From: Burkholderia sp. HI2500
GTDB lineage: Bacteria > Pseudomonadota > Gammaproteobacteria > Burkholderiales > Burkholderiaceae
DNA length: 64,000 nucleotides
Assembly (NCBI RefSeq): GCF_002223055.1
Contig: NZ_NKFL01000006.1
Location: 2,418,001 to 2,482,000, forward strand
Direction of reading: 5' to 3'
Shown: in pieces, positions 1 to 9,050 of the stretch
Layout: the number at the start of each line of letters is the position of its first letter
Numbering within the stretch: position 1 is the stretch's first letter
The notes under the pieces: model-generated
Database searches by the model: none
What the model was told of the DNA's origin: nothing
The model's input: only the letters and a program-made list of their open reading frames with translations
Made by a program: the position numbers and the translations under genes

Positions 1-3000
1 CCGGCACCGTGCCCGACCATGATCGGCACGAGGCCGGCGAGCACGACGGCCACCGTCATCGCCTTGGGCCGCACGCGCAGCACCGCGCCTTCGCGGATCG
101 CGTCGAGCAGCAGCGCATCGTTGAGTGGTTCGCCGGCGTCGAGCCGGCGCTGCAGCGCGCCCTTCAGGTACAGCAGCATCACGACGCCGAATTCGGCGGC
201 CACGCCCGCGAGCGCGATGAAGCCCACCGACGTCGCGACCGACACCGCGTGGCCGAGCGCCCACACGAGCCAGAAGCCGCCGACCAGCGCGAACGGCACC
301 GTCGACATCAGCAGCAGCGCATCGGCCGCCGAGCCGAACGTGAGGAACAGCAGCACGAAGATCACCACGAGCGTCACCGGCACGACGGTGCGCAGCTTGG
401 CCGCCGCGCGTTCGAGATACTCGAACTGCCCCGACCACGCGATCGAATAGCCGGGCGGCAACGCGACCTGCCGCGCGACGGCCTGCTGCATCGTGCGGAC
501 GGCGGTGCTCAGGTCGACGCCGCGGAGATCGACGTACACGTAGCCGGACAGTCGCGCGTTCTCGCTGCGGATCATCGGCGGGCCATCGGCGATCGCGATG
601 CGTGCGACGTCGCCCAGGCGGATCTGCGCGCCGCGCGCGGTGACGACCGGAAGCTGCCGCAGGTTCTCGACCGAATCGCGCACCTCGCGCGGGTAGCGGA
701 GGTTGATCGGAAAGCGCTCGCGCCCCGCGATCACTTCGCCGACATCGTCGCCGCCGACCGCCGTCGACACGACCGACTGGATGTCGGCCACCGACAGCCC
801 GTAGCGCGCGGCCGCGAGCCGGTCGATGTCGACGTCGATATAGCGGCCGCCGTTCAGCCGTTCCGCGAGCGCGGACGTCACGCCCGGCACGGGCTTCACG
901 GCGGCCTCGACCTGCTTCGCGATCGCGTCGATCCCGGCCAGGTCCGGCCCGGCAATCTTCACGCCGACCGGCGTCTTGATCCCGGTGGACAGCATGTCGA
1001 GCCGGTTGCGGATCGGCGGCACCCACACGTTCGACAGCCCCGGCACCTTCACCGTGCGATCGAGTTCGTCGACGAGCTTCTCCGGCGTCATGCCGGGCCG
1101 CCAGGCGCTGCGCGGCTTGAAGCGGATCGTCGTCTCGAACATCTCGAGCGGCGCGGGATCGGTCGCGGTATCGGCGCGGCCCGATTTGCCGAACACCGTG
1201 TCGACCTCGGGCACGGTCTTGATCAGCCGGTCGGTCTGCTGCAACAGCTCGCTCGCCTTGTCGGCGGAGATGCCGGGCAGCGCGGTCGGCATGTACAGCA
1301 GGTCGCCTTCGTCGAGCGGCGGCATGAATTCGCCGCCGAGCCGCGACAGCGGCACGGCCGTCAGCACGAGCGCGACGACCGCGATGCCGATCGCGACCCA
1401 CGGGCGCCTGAGCGTCGCTTCGAGCAGCGGCCGGTACGCGCGAATCAGCACGCGGTTGATCGGGTTCGCGTGCTCGTGCGGAATGCGGCCGCGCACGAGA
1501 TAGCCCATCAGCACCGGCACCAGCGTCACCGACAGGCCGGCGGCGGCGGCGATCGTGTAGGTCTTCGTGAACGCGAGCGGCGCGAACAGCTTGCCCTCCT
1601 GCCCTTCCAGCGAAAACACCGGGATGAACGACAGTGTGATGATCAGCAGCGAGAAGAACAGCGCGGGCCCGACCTCCGCGGCCGACGTCGCGACGAGTTC
1701 CCAGCGTCGCGCGGCCGTGATCGGCTCGCCGGGATGCGCGTGGTCGTACGCTTCGAGATGCTTGTGCGCGTTCTCGATCATCACGATCGCCGCGTCGATC
1801 ATCGCGCCGATCGCGATCGCGATCCCGCCGAGCGACATCAGGTTCGCGTTCACGCCCTGGTAGCGCATCACGATGAACGCGGCCAGCACGCCGAGCGGCA
1901 GCGACAGGATCGCGACGAACGCGCTGCGCAGGTGGAACAGGAACACCGCGCAGACGATGCCGACGATCACGAACTCCTCGATCAGCTTGTGCTTCAGGTT
2001 GCCCACCGCGCGCGCGATCAGCTGCGAGCGATCGTAGGTCGTGACGATCTCGACGCCGGGCGGCAGCGAACGCTTCAGGTCGGCGAGCTTCGCCTTGACC
2101 GCATCGATCGTGGTCAGCGCGTTCTTGCCCGAGCGCATCACGACGACGCCGCCCGTCACCTCACCCTGCCCGTTCAGCTCCGCGATCCCGCGCCGCATCG
2201 CCGGGCCGACCTGGATGCGCGCGACGTCGCCGAGCAGCACCGGCGTGCCGGCGTCGTTCGTGCGCAGCACCACGTGCCGGAAATCGTCGAGCGTGCGCAG
2301 GTAGCCGGTCGAGCGCACCATGTACTCCGACTCGGCCAGCTCGACGACCGAACCGCCGGACGCCTGGTTCGCGCTGCCGAGTGCGCTCGCGACTTCCGCC
2401 TGCGTGATGCCGTATGCGCGCAGCTTGTCGGGATCGAGCACGACCTGGTACTGCTGCACCATGCCGCCGATGCTCGCGACTTCCGACACATCGGGCACCG
2501 CCTTCAGCTCGAACTTCAGGAACCAGTCGTTGAGCGCGCGCAGTTGCCCGAGATCGTGACGGCCGGTGCGATCGACGAGCGCGTACTCGACCACCCAGCC
2601 GACACCGGTCGCATCCGGCCCGAGCGACACCGTCGCGCCGGCAGGCAGCCGGCTCTGCACCTGGCTCAGGTATTCGAGCACACGCGAACGCGCCCAGTAC
2701 GGATCGGTGCGGTCGTCGAACAGCACGTAGACGAACGCGTCGCCGAACGACGAATACGCGCGGACGGTTTTCGCGCCGGGCACGCCGAGCAGCGTGGTCG
2801 TCAATGGATAGGTCACCTGATCCTCGACGATCTGCGGCGCCTTGCCCGGATATGACGCCTTCACGATCACCTGCGTGTCCGACAGGTCGGGCAATGCATC
2901 GAGCGGCGTCTGCCGCAGCGAATGAACACCCCATGCGGCAATCAGCACGGTGGCGAGCAGCACGAGGAAGCGGTTGTGGACGGACCAGCGAATGACGTGC

Positions 3001-3008
3001 GCGATCAT
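1..3008 (-). CDS. cusA: Copper/silver efflux RND pump CusA (3' end outside window)
   Basis: Inner-membrane proton-driven pump of the heavy-metal RND family, exporting Cu(I)/Ag(I) through the CusCBA tripartite complex. About 1,002 residues are visible; E. coli CusA has 1,047, so only the last ~45 are lost at the window edge. The reading shows an N-terminal membrane segment, the intramembrane motif [19 protein letters not shown], and the Met triad: Met573 (in LLYMP), Met623 (in PLEM) and Met672 (in RLDML). These lie at the same numbers as the E. coli metal-binding methionines, so Cu/Ag is favoured over Co/Zn/Cd. The ATG overlaps the cusB stop as ATGA, implying translational coupling. The opposite strand carries a 948-codon open frame that is only an antisense shadow. 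Confidence 0.95.
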   Translation of the reverse strand, partial: MIAHVIRWSVHNRFLVLLATVLIAAWGVHSLRQTPLDALPDLSDTQVIVKASYPGKAPQIVEDQVTYPLTTTLLGVPGAKTVRAYSSFGDAFVYVLFDDRTDPYWARSRVLEYLSQVQSRLPAGATVSLGPDATGVGWVVEYALVDRTGRHDLGQLRALNDWFLKFELKAVPDVSEVASIGGMVQQYQVVLDPDKLRAYGITQAEVASALGSANQASGGSVVELAESEYMVRSTGYLRTLDDFRHVVLRTNDAGTPVLLGDVARIQVGPAMRRGIAELNGQGEVTGGVVVMRSGKNALTTIDAVKAKLADLKRSLPPGVEIVTTYDRSQLIARAVGNLKHKLIEEFVIVGIVCAVFLFHLRSAFVAILSLPLGVLAAFIVMRYQGVNANLMSLGGIAIAIGAMIDAAIVMIENAHKHLEAYDHAHPGEPITAARRWELVATSAAEVGPALFFSLLIITLSFIPVFSLEGQEGKLFAPLAFTKTYTIAAAAGLSVTLVPVLMGYLVRGRIPHEHANPINRVLIRAYRPLLEATLRRPWVAIGIAVVALVLTAVPLSRLGGEFMPPLDEGDLLYMPTALPGISADKASELLQQTDRLIKTVPEVDTVFGKSGRADTATDPAPLEMFETTIRFKPRSAWRPGMTPEKLVDELDRTVKVPGLSNVWVPPIRNRLDMLSTGIKTPVGVKIAGPDLAGIDAIAKQVEAAVKPVPGVTSALAERLNGGRYIDVDIDRLAAARYGLSVADIQSVVSTAVGGDDVGEVIAGRERFPINLRYPREVRDSVENLRQLPVVTARGAQIRLGDVARIAIADGPPMIRSENARLSGYVYVDLRGVDLSTAVRTMQQAVARQVALPPGYSIAWSGQFEYLERAAAKLRTVVPVTLVVIFVLLFLTFGSAADALLLMSTVPFALVGGFWLVWALGHAVSVATSVGFIALAGVAAEFGVVMLLYLKGALQRRLDAGEPLNDALLLDAIREGAVLRVRPKAMTVAVVLAGLVPIMVGHGA

Positions 3009-4534
3009 CGTTCGCCTCCCTGCGGTTCGACCTTCGTCAGCCGGTAACCGTCGTCGCCCTGCGTGAACGCGAAGCGCACCGTCTGGCCCGGCTTCACGTC
3101 CGGGAACGCGGTGGCCGACGGCTTGCCGAACGCCATCGTCATCGCGCCCCAGCCGAGCGCCGGAACGGGCTGATGCGAGAACGTGATGTCGTCGGCCGTG
3201 ACCTGTTCGACCTTGCCGGTGGTTTCGTAGACCGGTGTCGCCGCTTTCGGCGTCGACGCGGGCATCGCCGCTGCCCCGCTCGCGCCGGTGCCGCTTTCCA
3301 GCCGCGGCAACACGCTTTTCAGGCTCGCCTCGGAATCGATCAGGAACTGCCCCGATGCGACGACCGTGTCGCCTTCGTTCAGCCCGCCGAGCACTTCGGT
3401 GTCGCTGCCGACGTCGTTACCCACCGTCACCGTCACGGGCTGCAGCCGGCCGTCGCGATTCTTCACGATGACGATCGAGCGCTTGCCGGTCGCGATCACC
3501 GCTTCGGACGGCACGAGCAGGCGCGACACGGTCTGCCGTGCGGCGACCCGCACGCGCATCAGCATGCCGGGCGTGAGCTTCAGCGCCGCGTTGTCGATCT
3601 CCACGCGCGCCTGCAGCGTGCGGCTGCTCGCGCTGATGCCGGGCAGCACTTCGCGGATTCGTCCGGTGAAATGCTGTGCCGGGTCGCCCGCGAACGTCGC
3701 ATCGACCGCCATCCCCGGCTGCACGGTCAGCGCAAGCGCTTCCGGCACCTCGACGATGAGCCACAGCGTCGACAGCCCGGCGATCTTCGCGAGCGTCTGG
3801 CCGGGCGCGACCATCGCGCCGTCCCGCACGTTCAGCTCGCTGACGACGCCGGTTTCCGGCGCGGTCAGCACGACATGCGTCTGCACGCGGCCGGTGCGAT
3901 CGAGGCGCGCGATCATGCCGTCGGGAATCGACAGCGCCCGCATCCGTGCACGCGATGCATCGAGCAGGCTGGCGTCCATCCCGCCGCGCTTGAGCGCGAG
4001 GTATTCCTCCTGCGGCGCGAGCCAGTCGGGCACGAACAGCGATGCGACCGGTGCGCCTTTCGCGATGCGCTGCATCGGTGCGCGCGCATGGAGACGGTCG
4101 ATGTAGCCGGTCACGCGCGACTGGACGACGTCCGCGCGCGATTCGTCGAACTGCGTGGTGCCCACCGCATCGAATCCGGCCGCCGTCTGTTGCCGGCGCA
4201 CGGTCGCATAGCGGATGCCGAGGTTCTGCTGCAGGCCCGGATCGATCCGGATGCCGGACGCGCCGCCGCCTTCGTCCGCGTAGACGGGTTGCAGTTGCAT
4301 GTCCATGAAGGGCGACTTGCCCGGTTTGTCGAAATGCTGGTTCGGCACCATCGGGTCGTGCCAGTAGAGCACCTTTCGGCCGCTCGTCGAACCGGGCTTG
4401 CCGGTCGAGGCCGACGCGGCGGCGTCAGTCGCCGCGCTTGCCGCATGGCGTGCACCCACGAAATAACCCGTGCCGAGCAGCGCGGCACCGGCGAACGCCA
4501 GCACGGCCGCGCGGGCCCATGTTTGCTTCGTCAT
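3005..4534 (-). CDS. cusB: Periplasmic adaptor CusB with fused CusF-like copper chaperone domain
   Basis: Membrane-fusion protein linking CusA to CusC; 509 residues. It starts with an uncleaved or signal-type hydrophobic segment (residues 7-24). A metal-binding segment follows around residues 57-85 ([17 protein letters not shown]), then the usual hairpin, lipoyl and barrel domains. From about residue 432 a CusF-like fold is appended: His454, Trp462, Met465 and Met467 keep the exact spacing of the E. coli CusF ligands His36, Trp44, Met47 and Met49. E. coli encodes CusF separately, so this is a donor-adaptor fusion. The ATG at 4534 was chosen because AAAGGAG lies at the right distance; a longer in-frame extension to 4993 runs into cusC and has no such site. 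Confidence 0.93.
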   Translation of the reverse strand: MTKQTWARAAVLAFAGAALLGTGYFVGARHAASAATDAAASASTGKPGSTSGRKVLYWHDPMVPNQHFDKPGKSPFMDMQLQPVYADEGGGASGIRIDPGLQQNLGIRYATVRRQQTAAGFDAVGTTQFDESRADVVQSRVTGYIDRLHARAPMQRIAKGAPVASLFVPDWLAPQEEYLALKRGGMDASLLDASRARMRALSIPDGMIARLDRTGRVQTHVVLTAPETGVVSELNVRDGAMVAPGQTLAKIAGLSTLWLIVEVPEALALTVQPGMAVDATFAGDPAQHFTGRIREVLPGISASSRTLQARVEIDNAALKLTPGMLMRVRVAARQTVSRLLVPSEAVIATGKRSIVIVKNRDGRLQPVTVTVGNDVGSDTEVLGGLNEGDTVVASGQFLIDSEASLKSVLPRLESGTGASGAAAMPASTPKAATPVYETTGKVEQVTADDITFSHQPVPALGWGAMTMAFGKPSATAFPDVKPGQTVRFAFTQGDDGYRLTKVEPQGGER

Positions 4535-4545
4535 GTCGTTCTCCT

Positions 4546-5838
4546 TTATTGCGCGGCGGCCAGCGTCGACGGCACGACCTGGTATTCGAGCTGCGCCCAG
4601 GTCTGCGACACCTCGCGCCGGAGATCGAGCACCTGCAATTGCACATCCAGTTGCGCGCGGCGCGCGGCGAACGTATCGGCGAGCGAACCTGTGCCGGCAC
4701 GGTAGGCCGCGTTCGCCAGTTGCACGCGCTGGTCGGCGGCGGGCAGCAATGCGTCGCCGAGATTCGCGATGCGCGCACGACCGCTCGCGAGCGTCGCGGA
4801 CTGCGTGCGGATATCGGCCTGCACCTGGCGCAGCGTGTCCTCGTACATCAGGCGCGCCTTCGTCGCGAGCGCGGCCTTTTCGGCGACGTCGCGGTTCTGG
4901 CGGTTCTTGCGATTGAGCGGCAGCGGAATCGTCACGCCGACGGACACCATGTTCGAATACGCGCCGCCACGCTGCTGGTACGCGACTTCCCACGTCCAGT
5001 TCGGGCTGCGTTCGCTGTTCGCGACGGCCGTATCGGCCTCGGCCACCGCGATATCGTCGGCGGCGGTGATCAGCGCCGGCTGCGACAGCCGCAACTCGTC
5101 CGGCGGCAGCGACGACACGAACGATTCCGGCGCGGGCGGCGCGCCCGCAACGTCGTCGACCGGCACGGCGGTCCAGCGCGACAGCGCGATGAGCGCGGTC
5201 TGGTAGACCTGCCGCGCTTTCAGCAATTGATCCTGCGTCTGCGCGAGCATGGCCCGCGCCTGGACGACATCGGCCGCACTCGCCTTCGCGCCGCGATACG
5301 ACGCCTTCGTCGCTTCAAGCTCATGGTTCATGTGATCGAGCAGCGCCTGCTGCAGCGCGAGCGCCTGCTTCGCGTAGACGGCGTTCAGCCACGCCGTCGC
5401 GGTTTGCTGGCGCACGCTCGCGAGCTGCGCGAGATAGCCGGCGCGCTCGCGCCCGACCTGCTCGTTGGCGAGCGCCGAGCGCAGGCGCCGCTTGTCGCCG
5501 GACACCCACTCCTGCTCGATGCCGATGCGGCGCATCGTCATGAAGTCCTGGCCGACGGTGAAGCGCTGGCCGCCGTTGACCGGCAGGTTGTCGATGCCGG
5601 CCTTGAGCATCGGGTCGGGCAGCTGGCCGGCCTTCACGGCCGCCTCCGCGCTCGCGCGCACCGACGCTTGCGCGGCCTGCATCGAAGCGGAATGATCGGT
5701 GGCGGACTGCAGCGCGGCGTCCAGCGTGACAGGCGATGGCTGCGCGTGAACGGCGCCCGCCACCAGCAGCGCCGCCCAAAGCATGGGCGCGCGCCGACGT
5801 GCACACCGCGCAAGCGGCATGCCGGGATGGAATGACAT
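4546..5838 (-). CDS. cusC: TolC-type outer-membrane efflux channel CusC
   Basis: Outer-membrane channel of the Cus system, about 430 residues. The N-terminus has a basic stretch followed by a hydrophobic signal segment ending AGAVHA before QPSPVTLDAAL, and the rest is the alternating helical repeat pattern of the outer-membrane efflux protein family. No lipobox cysteine is seen, unlike E. coli CusC. The stop lies 11 bp before the cusB start, so the genes are co-transcribed. The start is uncertain: ATG codons at 5865, 5838 and 5820 are in frame and none has a strong Shine-Dalgarno sequence. An inverted repeat (5876-5892) lies just upstream. Confidence 0.88.
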   Translation of the reverse strand: MSFHPGMPLARCARRRAPMLWAALLVAGAVHAQPSPVTLDAALQSATDHSASMQAAQASVRASAEAAVKAGQLPDPMLKAGIDNLPVNGGQRFTVGQDFMTMRRIGIEQEWVSGDKRRLRSALANEQVGRERAGYLAQLASVRQQTATAWLNAVYAKQALALQQALLDHMNHELEATKASYRGAKASAADVVQARAMLAQTQDQLLKARQVYQTALIALSRWTAVPVDDVAGAPPAPESFVSSLPPDELRLSQPALITAADDIAVAEADTAVANSERSPNWTWEVAYQQRGGAYSNMVSVGVTIPLPLNRKNRQNRDVAEKAALATKARLMYEDTLRQVQADIRTQSATLASGRARIANLGDALLPAADQRVQLANAAYRAGTGSLADTFAARRAQLDVQLQVLDLRREVSQTWAQLEYQVVPSTLAAAQ

Positions 5839-5875
5839 GGTTGAACCCCAACGGCGGAACCCCATAGGGATTCCA

Positions 5876-5892
5876 CGTCCTGATACAGGACG
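5876..5892. repeat. Inverted repeat upstream of cusC
   Basis: Arms CGTCCTG and CAGGACG match perfectly around the 3-base centre ATA. It lies between the Met-rich gene stop (5931) and the cusC start region, so it could be an operator, an mRNA stem or a processing site. No copper regulator gene is in the window. Confidence 0.4.
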
Positions 5893-5930
5893 AACCTCAC
5901 CGCGAATGCGGCGAACCTATCGGATCGGGA

Positions 5931-6314
5931 TCAGCTGATGCGTGGAGGGCGCCACAATCCGTTCGGATCGCGGACCGGGAGGATTTGCGCGTAGTGGAAC
6001 GCGACGGTGCTGACGAATGCCGCGGGACGACTGACTTCGGCGCGCGCGGCCGGATGATAGAGACTGCCGAACTGGCATTGCGCCGTCAGCTTGCAGGCCG
6101 TGCCCTTCGCTTTCGCGTGGGCCTTGCCAGCGGACGACGACTGCATCGAATCGCAGCCCGGCATGTCGGCGGACATGCCGGCGTCCATGTCCATCGACAT
6201 CGACATGCCCTGCTGCATCATCGGACATTCCCCTGCCAGGCCGCTGGCTGCCAGCCCGCTGATGGGCAGCACCGCGCAAAGCAGCAGCAGGATGAGCGTC
6301 CGGAGGAATTTCAT
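5931..6314 (-). CDS. Met-rich secreted protein, probable periplasmic copper-binding factor
   Basis: First gene of the cus operon, 127 residues. A clear signal peptide (MKFLRTLILLLLCAVLPISG, roughly residues 1-23) is followed by a mature N-terminus dense in methionine, Cys and Asp (PMMQQGMSMSMDMD, then MSADMPGCDSM), typical of Cu(I)-binding periplasmic proteins. The C-terminal half is unremarkable. No named family was recognised. It ends about 66 bp before the first candidate cusC start and is on the same strand. A TATAAT box ends only 7 bp before the ATG and there is no Shine-Dalgarno sequence, so the message may be leaderless. Binding of copper is inferred from composition and context. Confidence 0.8.
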   Translation of the reverse strand: MKFLRTLILLLLCAVLPISGLAASGLAGECPMMQQGMSMSMDMDAGMSADMPGCDSMQSSSAGKAHAKAKGTACKLTAQCQFGSLYHPAARAEVSRPAAFVSTVAFHYAQILPVRDPNGLWRPPRIS

Positions 6315-6321
6315 GGCGGGG

Positions 6322-6327
6322 ATTATA
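6322..6327 (-). promoter_or_regulatory. Probable -10 box of the cus operon
   Basis: A perfect TATAAT on the minus strand, 7 bp before the ATG at 6314. No good TTGACA is seen at 16-18 bp, which is compatible with an activator-dependent promoter. The spacing predicts transcription starting at or one to two bases before the start codon. Confidence 0.45.
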
Positions 6328-6401
6328 GCGCGGGGTTTTGCTGTGTGGCGGCGCGTCGATGAAGCGTAACGACGTGCCGACTCCGCGACCGCCGTCGCCT
6401 G

Positions 6402-7034
6402 CTACCGCGCGAGCCCGTCGGCCTCCAGCACCGCCTGCACCGCCGGCCGCGCCCGCACCCGCTCGTGCCACGCACGCAGATGCGCATAGCGGGTCAGGTC
6501 GATATCCGCGTGGTACACCGACCGCAGCCATTCCGCCTTGCCCCAGCCGGTCAGCGCGAACAGGTATGCATCGGCGAGCGTGAACGAGTCGCCCATCAAG
6601 AACGTATTGCCGTCGAGCTGGCGATCGATCCAGGCAAAGCGGCTGTCGAGCTTCGTTTTCGCCGGGTCGACGTATTTGCCCGCCTGCACCGCGTACAGCA
6701 GCGGAATGAAGCCCTTGTGGATTTCCGCCGTGAGAAAGTTCAGCCACTCCAACAGCCGATAGCGCGCGAGCGTGCCGTAGGCGGGCGCAAGCGCCGCCTG
6801 CGGACACAGATCCGCGAGATACTGCGCGATCACCGGCCCTTCGCGCAGTCGCGTGCCGTCGTCGAGCTCGAGCAGCGGCACGTAGCCGAGTTCGGTCACA
6901 TCGTAGTAATTGCGCCCGTCTTCAATGACATGCTTGCGCGCGTCGACCTTGATGACTTCCGCGTCGATGCCGCCTTCGCGCAGCACGATGCAGATGGCCT
7001 GCGAACAGCTTCCGGGAGCGTGATAGAGCTTCAT
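6402..7034 (-). CDS. Glutathione S-transferase (beta-class-like)
   Basis: Cytosolic GST of 210 residues. The N-terminal thioredoxin-like domain begins MKLYHAPGSCSQ, with a Cys at position 10 as in bacterial beta-class enzymes such as BphK. It continues with the cis-Pro loop (YVPLLELDDG) and the glutathione-binding Glu/Gly pair (REGPVIAQYL). The all-helical C-terminal domain includes the N-capping motif GDSFTLADAYLF. The start at 7034 follows GAAGGACACGC; an upstream frame extension to 7097 has no ribosome site. It is divergent from the HxlR regulator, a common pairing for redox or electrophile response, so the regulator may control it. Confidence 0.9.
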   Translation of the reverse strand: MKLYHAPGSCSQAICIVLREGGIDAEVIKVDARKHVIEDGRNYYDVTELGYVPLLELDDGTRLREGPVIAQYLADLCPQAALAPAYGTLARYRLLEWLNFLTAEIHKGFIPLLYAVQAGKYVDPAKTKLDSRFAWIDRQLDGNTFLMGDSFTLADAYLFALTGWGKAEWLRSVYHADIDLTRYAHLRAWHERVRARPAVQAVLEADGLAR

Positions 7035-7170
7035 GCGTGTCCTTCGTAGGTTGTCCATGTATCGATTCGCCGCGACGCGGGCGCTAATATCTCGCATCGG
7101 CGCAGGGCTGAGAAGACGGCAGTCGTTTGTGCCGTAGTCACAAAAAATTTACCGACCAGGATTCGCCACG

Positions 7171-7563
7171 ATGAAAACGAGTGCGACCGGATGTTCCGTT
7201 GAAGAAGCGATGCGCCTGCTCGGCGGCCGCTGGCGGCTGCTGCTGGTGTCGTATCTGCTCGACGGGCCGCGACGCTTCAGCGACCTGCGGCGCGACATGC
7301 CGGGCATCTCCCAGCGCATGCTGACGCTCGACCTGCGCGCGCTCGAAGACGCCGGGCTCGTGCGGCGGACCGTCTATCCGGAAGTGCCGGTGCGGGTCGA
7401 GTACGATCTGACCGCCGACGGCGACCGGCTGCGGCCCGTCGTCGAAGTCATGCGCGAATTCGGGCTGTGGCTGAAGGCGCGCGATGCCGATGCGTCGTGC
7501 GATATCGGCGTCGCGCCCGATGCGGCCGCCGCGATCGAAACAGCACACCACTCCACCCGATAA
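7171..7563 (+). CDS. HxlR-family winged-helix transcriptional regulator
   Basis: DNA-binding protein of 130 residues with the HxlR/MarR-like fold: a Cys near the N-terminus (GCSVEEAMRLLGGRW), then FSDLRRDMPGISQRMLTLDLRALEDAGLVRR and the wing YPEVPVRVEYDLT. The near-N-terminal cysteine at residue 8 resembles the single redox or electrophile-sensing Cys found in several HxlR proteins. It is divergent from the glutathione S-transferase with a 136-bp shared promoter region, so an electrophile-sensing circuit is plausible but inferred. Confidence 0.88.
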   Translation: MKTSATGCSVEEAMRLLGGRWRLLLVSYLLDGPRRFSDLRRDMPGISQRMLTLDLRALEDAGLVRRTVYPEVPVRVEYDLTADGDRLRPVVEVMREFGLWLKARDADASCDIGVAPDAAAAIETAHHSTR

Positions 7564-7594
7564 CCCCAACTCCCATACGCAGGAACCCACACTC

Positions 7595-7963
7595 ATGGAA
7601 CTTCACGCCACCATCGGCGCGGCGACGTCCGATCTCGACGACGACGAAAGCTTCGCCAACATCTACTGTCACGACGCCGAGCAGGACTATTGCTTCGCGC
7701 TGTCGCGCTTTCCGGACGACGCGCTGATCGAAGTGATGGTGCGCGACCAGGTCAACGCGCGCGTCAAGGATCTGTCGGTGCGCCTGACGGACGACACGAT
7801 CGACGTCGAGATCGAACCCGCGCTCGCCGCGCGGCTCGACGGCCAGACGCGCTACGTGATCCATCTCGCGCCCGGCCAATACGACCCGGTCACGCTGCGC
7901 GCCGCGCTGAAGGAGATCTTCGTCGGCAAGAATGGCTTTCAGGACGACAGCACGCGCGGCTAG
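7595..7963 (+). CDS. Conserved hypothetical protein (122 residues)
   Basis: Acidic soluble protein without signal peptide or membrane segment. The N-terminal half holds DLDDDESFANIYCHDAEQDYCFALSRF and the C-terminal half ends GKNGFQDDSTRG. No family was recognised. The ATG at 7595 follows AGGAACCCACACTC and is preferred to an in-frame extension into the HxlR gene. It lies 31 bp after the HxlR stop and 47 bp before the next gene, so all three may be one transcript. Confidence 0.75.
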   Translation: MELHATIGAATSDLDDDESFANIYCHDAEQDYCFALSRFPDDALIEVMVRDQVNARVKDLSVRLTDDTIDVEIEPALAARLDGQTRYVIHLAPGQYDPVTLRAALKEIFVGKNGFQDDSTRG

Positions 7964-8010
7964 GCAGTCGCCAGCCGGTTCTTCCTCGACTTTCGCTCTT
8001 ACGCCTGCTC

Positions 8011-8868
8011 ATGACGCGCTTCCCGCTTCCCAGTCTTGCCGCGACCGCGCTGCTGCTCGCCGCGTGCGCATCGCTCGCGCCTGCCGCGCACGCGGCCAAG
8101 CCGCTGCTCACGTTCAAGGTCGACGACACCGTCACGGCCCGCGTCGAACGCGCGGACAGCGCGCACATCACCGTGCGCTTCCTGCCGAGCGGCAAGACGC
8201 AAACGCTCGACGTGATCGCCGCCGACGAGGAAGGTCACTATCACCTCTCGTCGGACGACTACAACTTCGACGGCCACCGCGATCTCGCCATGCACGCGAC
8301 GCTCGGCATGGTCAACGACAACTACGGCATCTACCTGTACGACGCCGCGCGCCAGCAGTTCGAGCCGCTGCGCATGCCGGCGAGCAATATGCGGCATGGC
8401 AACTGCGACGACCTGGTCAACGTGGTCGCGAAGCCGAAGGAACGCACGCTGTACAGCTCCTGCCGCGGCGGCCCGATCTGGTACACCGATGCGTACCGCT
8501 ACGATGCGCGCGGCAAGCTGTATCTGTACCAGTCCAGCGAAGCGATTCCCGACGACCTGCGCGACCTGATCGATGCGGATTCCGGCCCGTCGTCGATGCT
8601 GCTGACCTACGACGCGCAAGGCAAGCGCGTATCGCGCCGCCCGGACGCGTACGGCGGCGGCACCGTCACGTTCAAGGTGCGCCCGGCGCGCCTGCCGCTG
8701 CACGATACGATGAACGATGCGCCCACGCGCCGCTACGTCGTCGCGGGCGACACGGTCGAGCTGATCGACGCGAGCGCCGATTTCCAGTGGTTGAAGGTGC
8801 GGTATCGCAACCCGCAAGCGGGCGCGGTGCAGGGCTGGGTCAGCGCGAAGGAAGCGACGGCCAACTGA
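8011..8868 (+). CDS. Secreted protein or lipoprotein, XAC2610-like with C-terminal SH3-like segment
   Basis: 285 residues. The N-terminus MTRFPLPSLAATALLLAAC gives both a lipobox (LAAC) and a possible signal peptidase I site (AHA-A). The middle holds a DYNFDGHRDLAM motif and Tyr-rich repeats resembling XAC2610-type proteins. Those include a periplasmic inhibitor linked to a secreted Xanthomonas peptidoglycan hydrolase. The C-terminus (RYVVAGDTVELIDAS, WLKVRYRN, QGWVSAKEA) looks like a bacterial SH3 fold. The family assignment is tentative and made by eye. No hydrolase partner is adjacent. Confidence 0.65.
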   Translation: MTRFPLPSLAATALLLAACASLAPAAHAAKPLLTFKVDDTVTARVERADSAHITVRFLPSGKTQTLDVIAADEEGHYHLSSDDYNFDGHRDLAMHATLGMVNDNYGIYLYDAARQQFEPLRMPASNMRHGNCDDLVNVVAKPKERTLYSSCRGGPIWYTDAYRYDARGKLYLYQSSEAIPDDLRDLIDADSGPSSMLLTYDAQGKRVSRRPDAYGGGTVTFKVRPARLPLHDTMNDAPTRRYVVAGDTVELIDASADFQWLKVRYRNPQAGAVQGWVSAKEATAN

Positions 8869-9050
8869 TGTACGCGGCGGCGTGATCGCCGCTCATTCCC
8901 ACATATTGAGCGCGTCACGTCCCATTAATAGGGATGCCTGTCCAAATGTTGACGTGCTTCCCGCCACGGCTCTAACGTTCGCCCCAACGCCATTCGATTC
9001 GGCCGCCCCGTTCGCGGGCGACGGCCGGGCACCGAACACAGGAGACAACC

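Noticed and set aside
9..2855. 948-codon open frame on the plus strand
   Set aside because: It is antisense to cusA. Its translation is His/Arg/Asp-rich low-complexity typical of the reverse complement of GC3-biased genes, with no domain.
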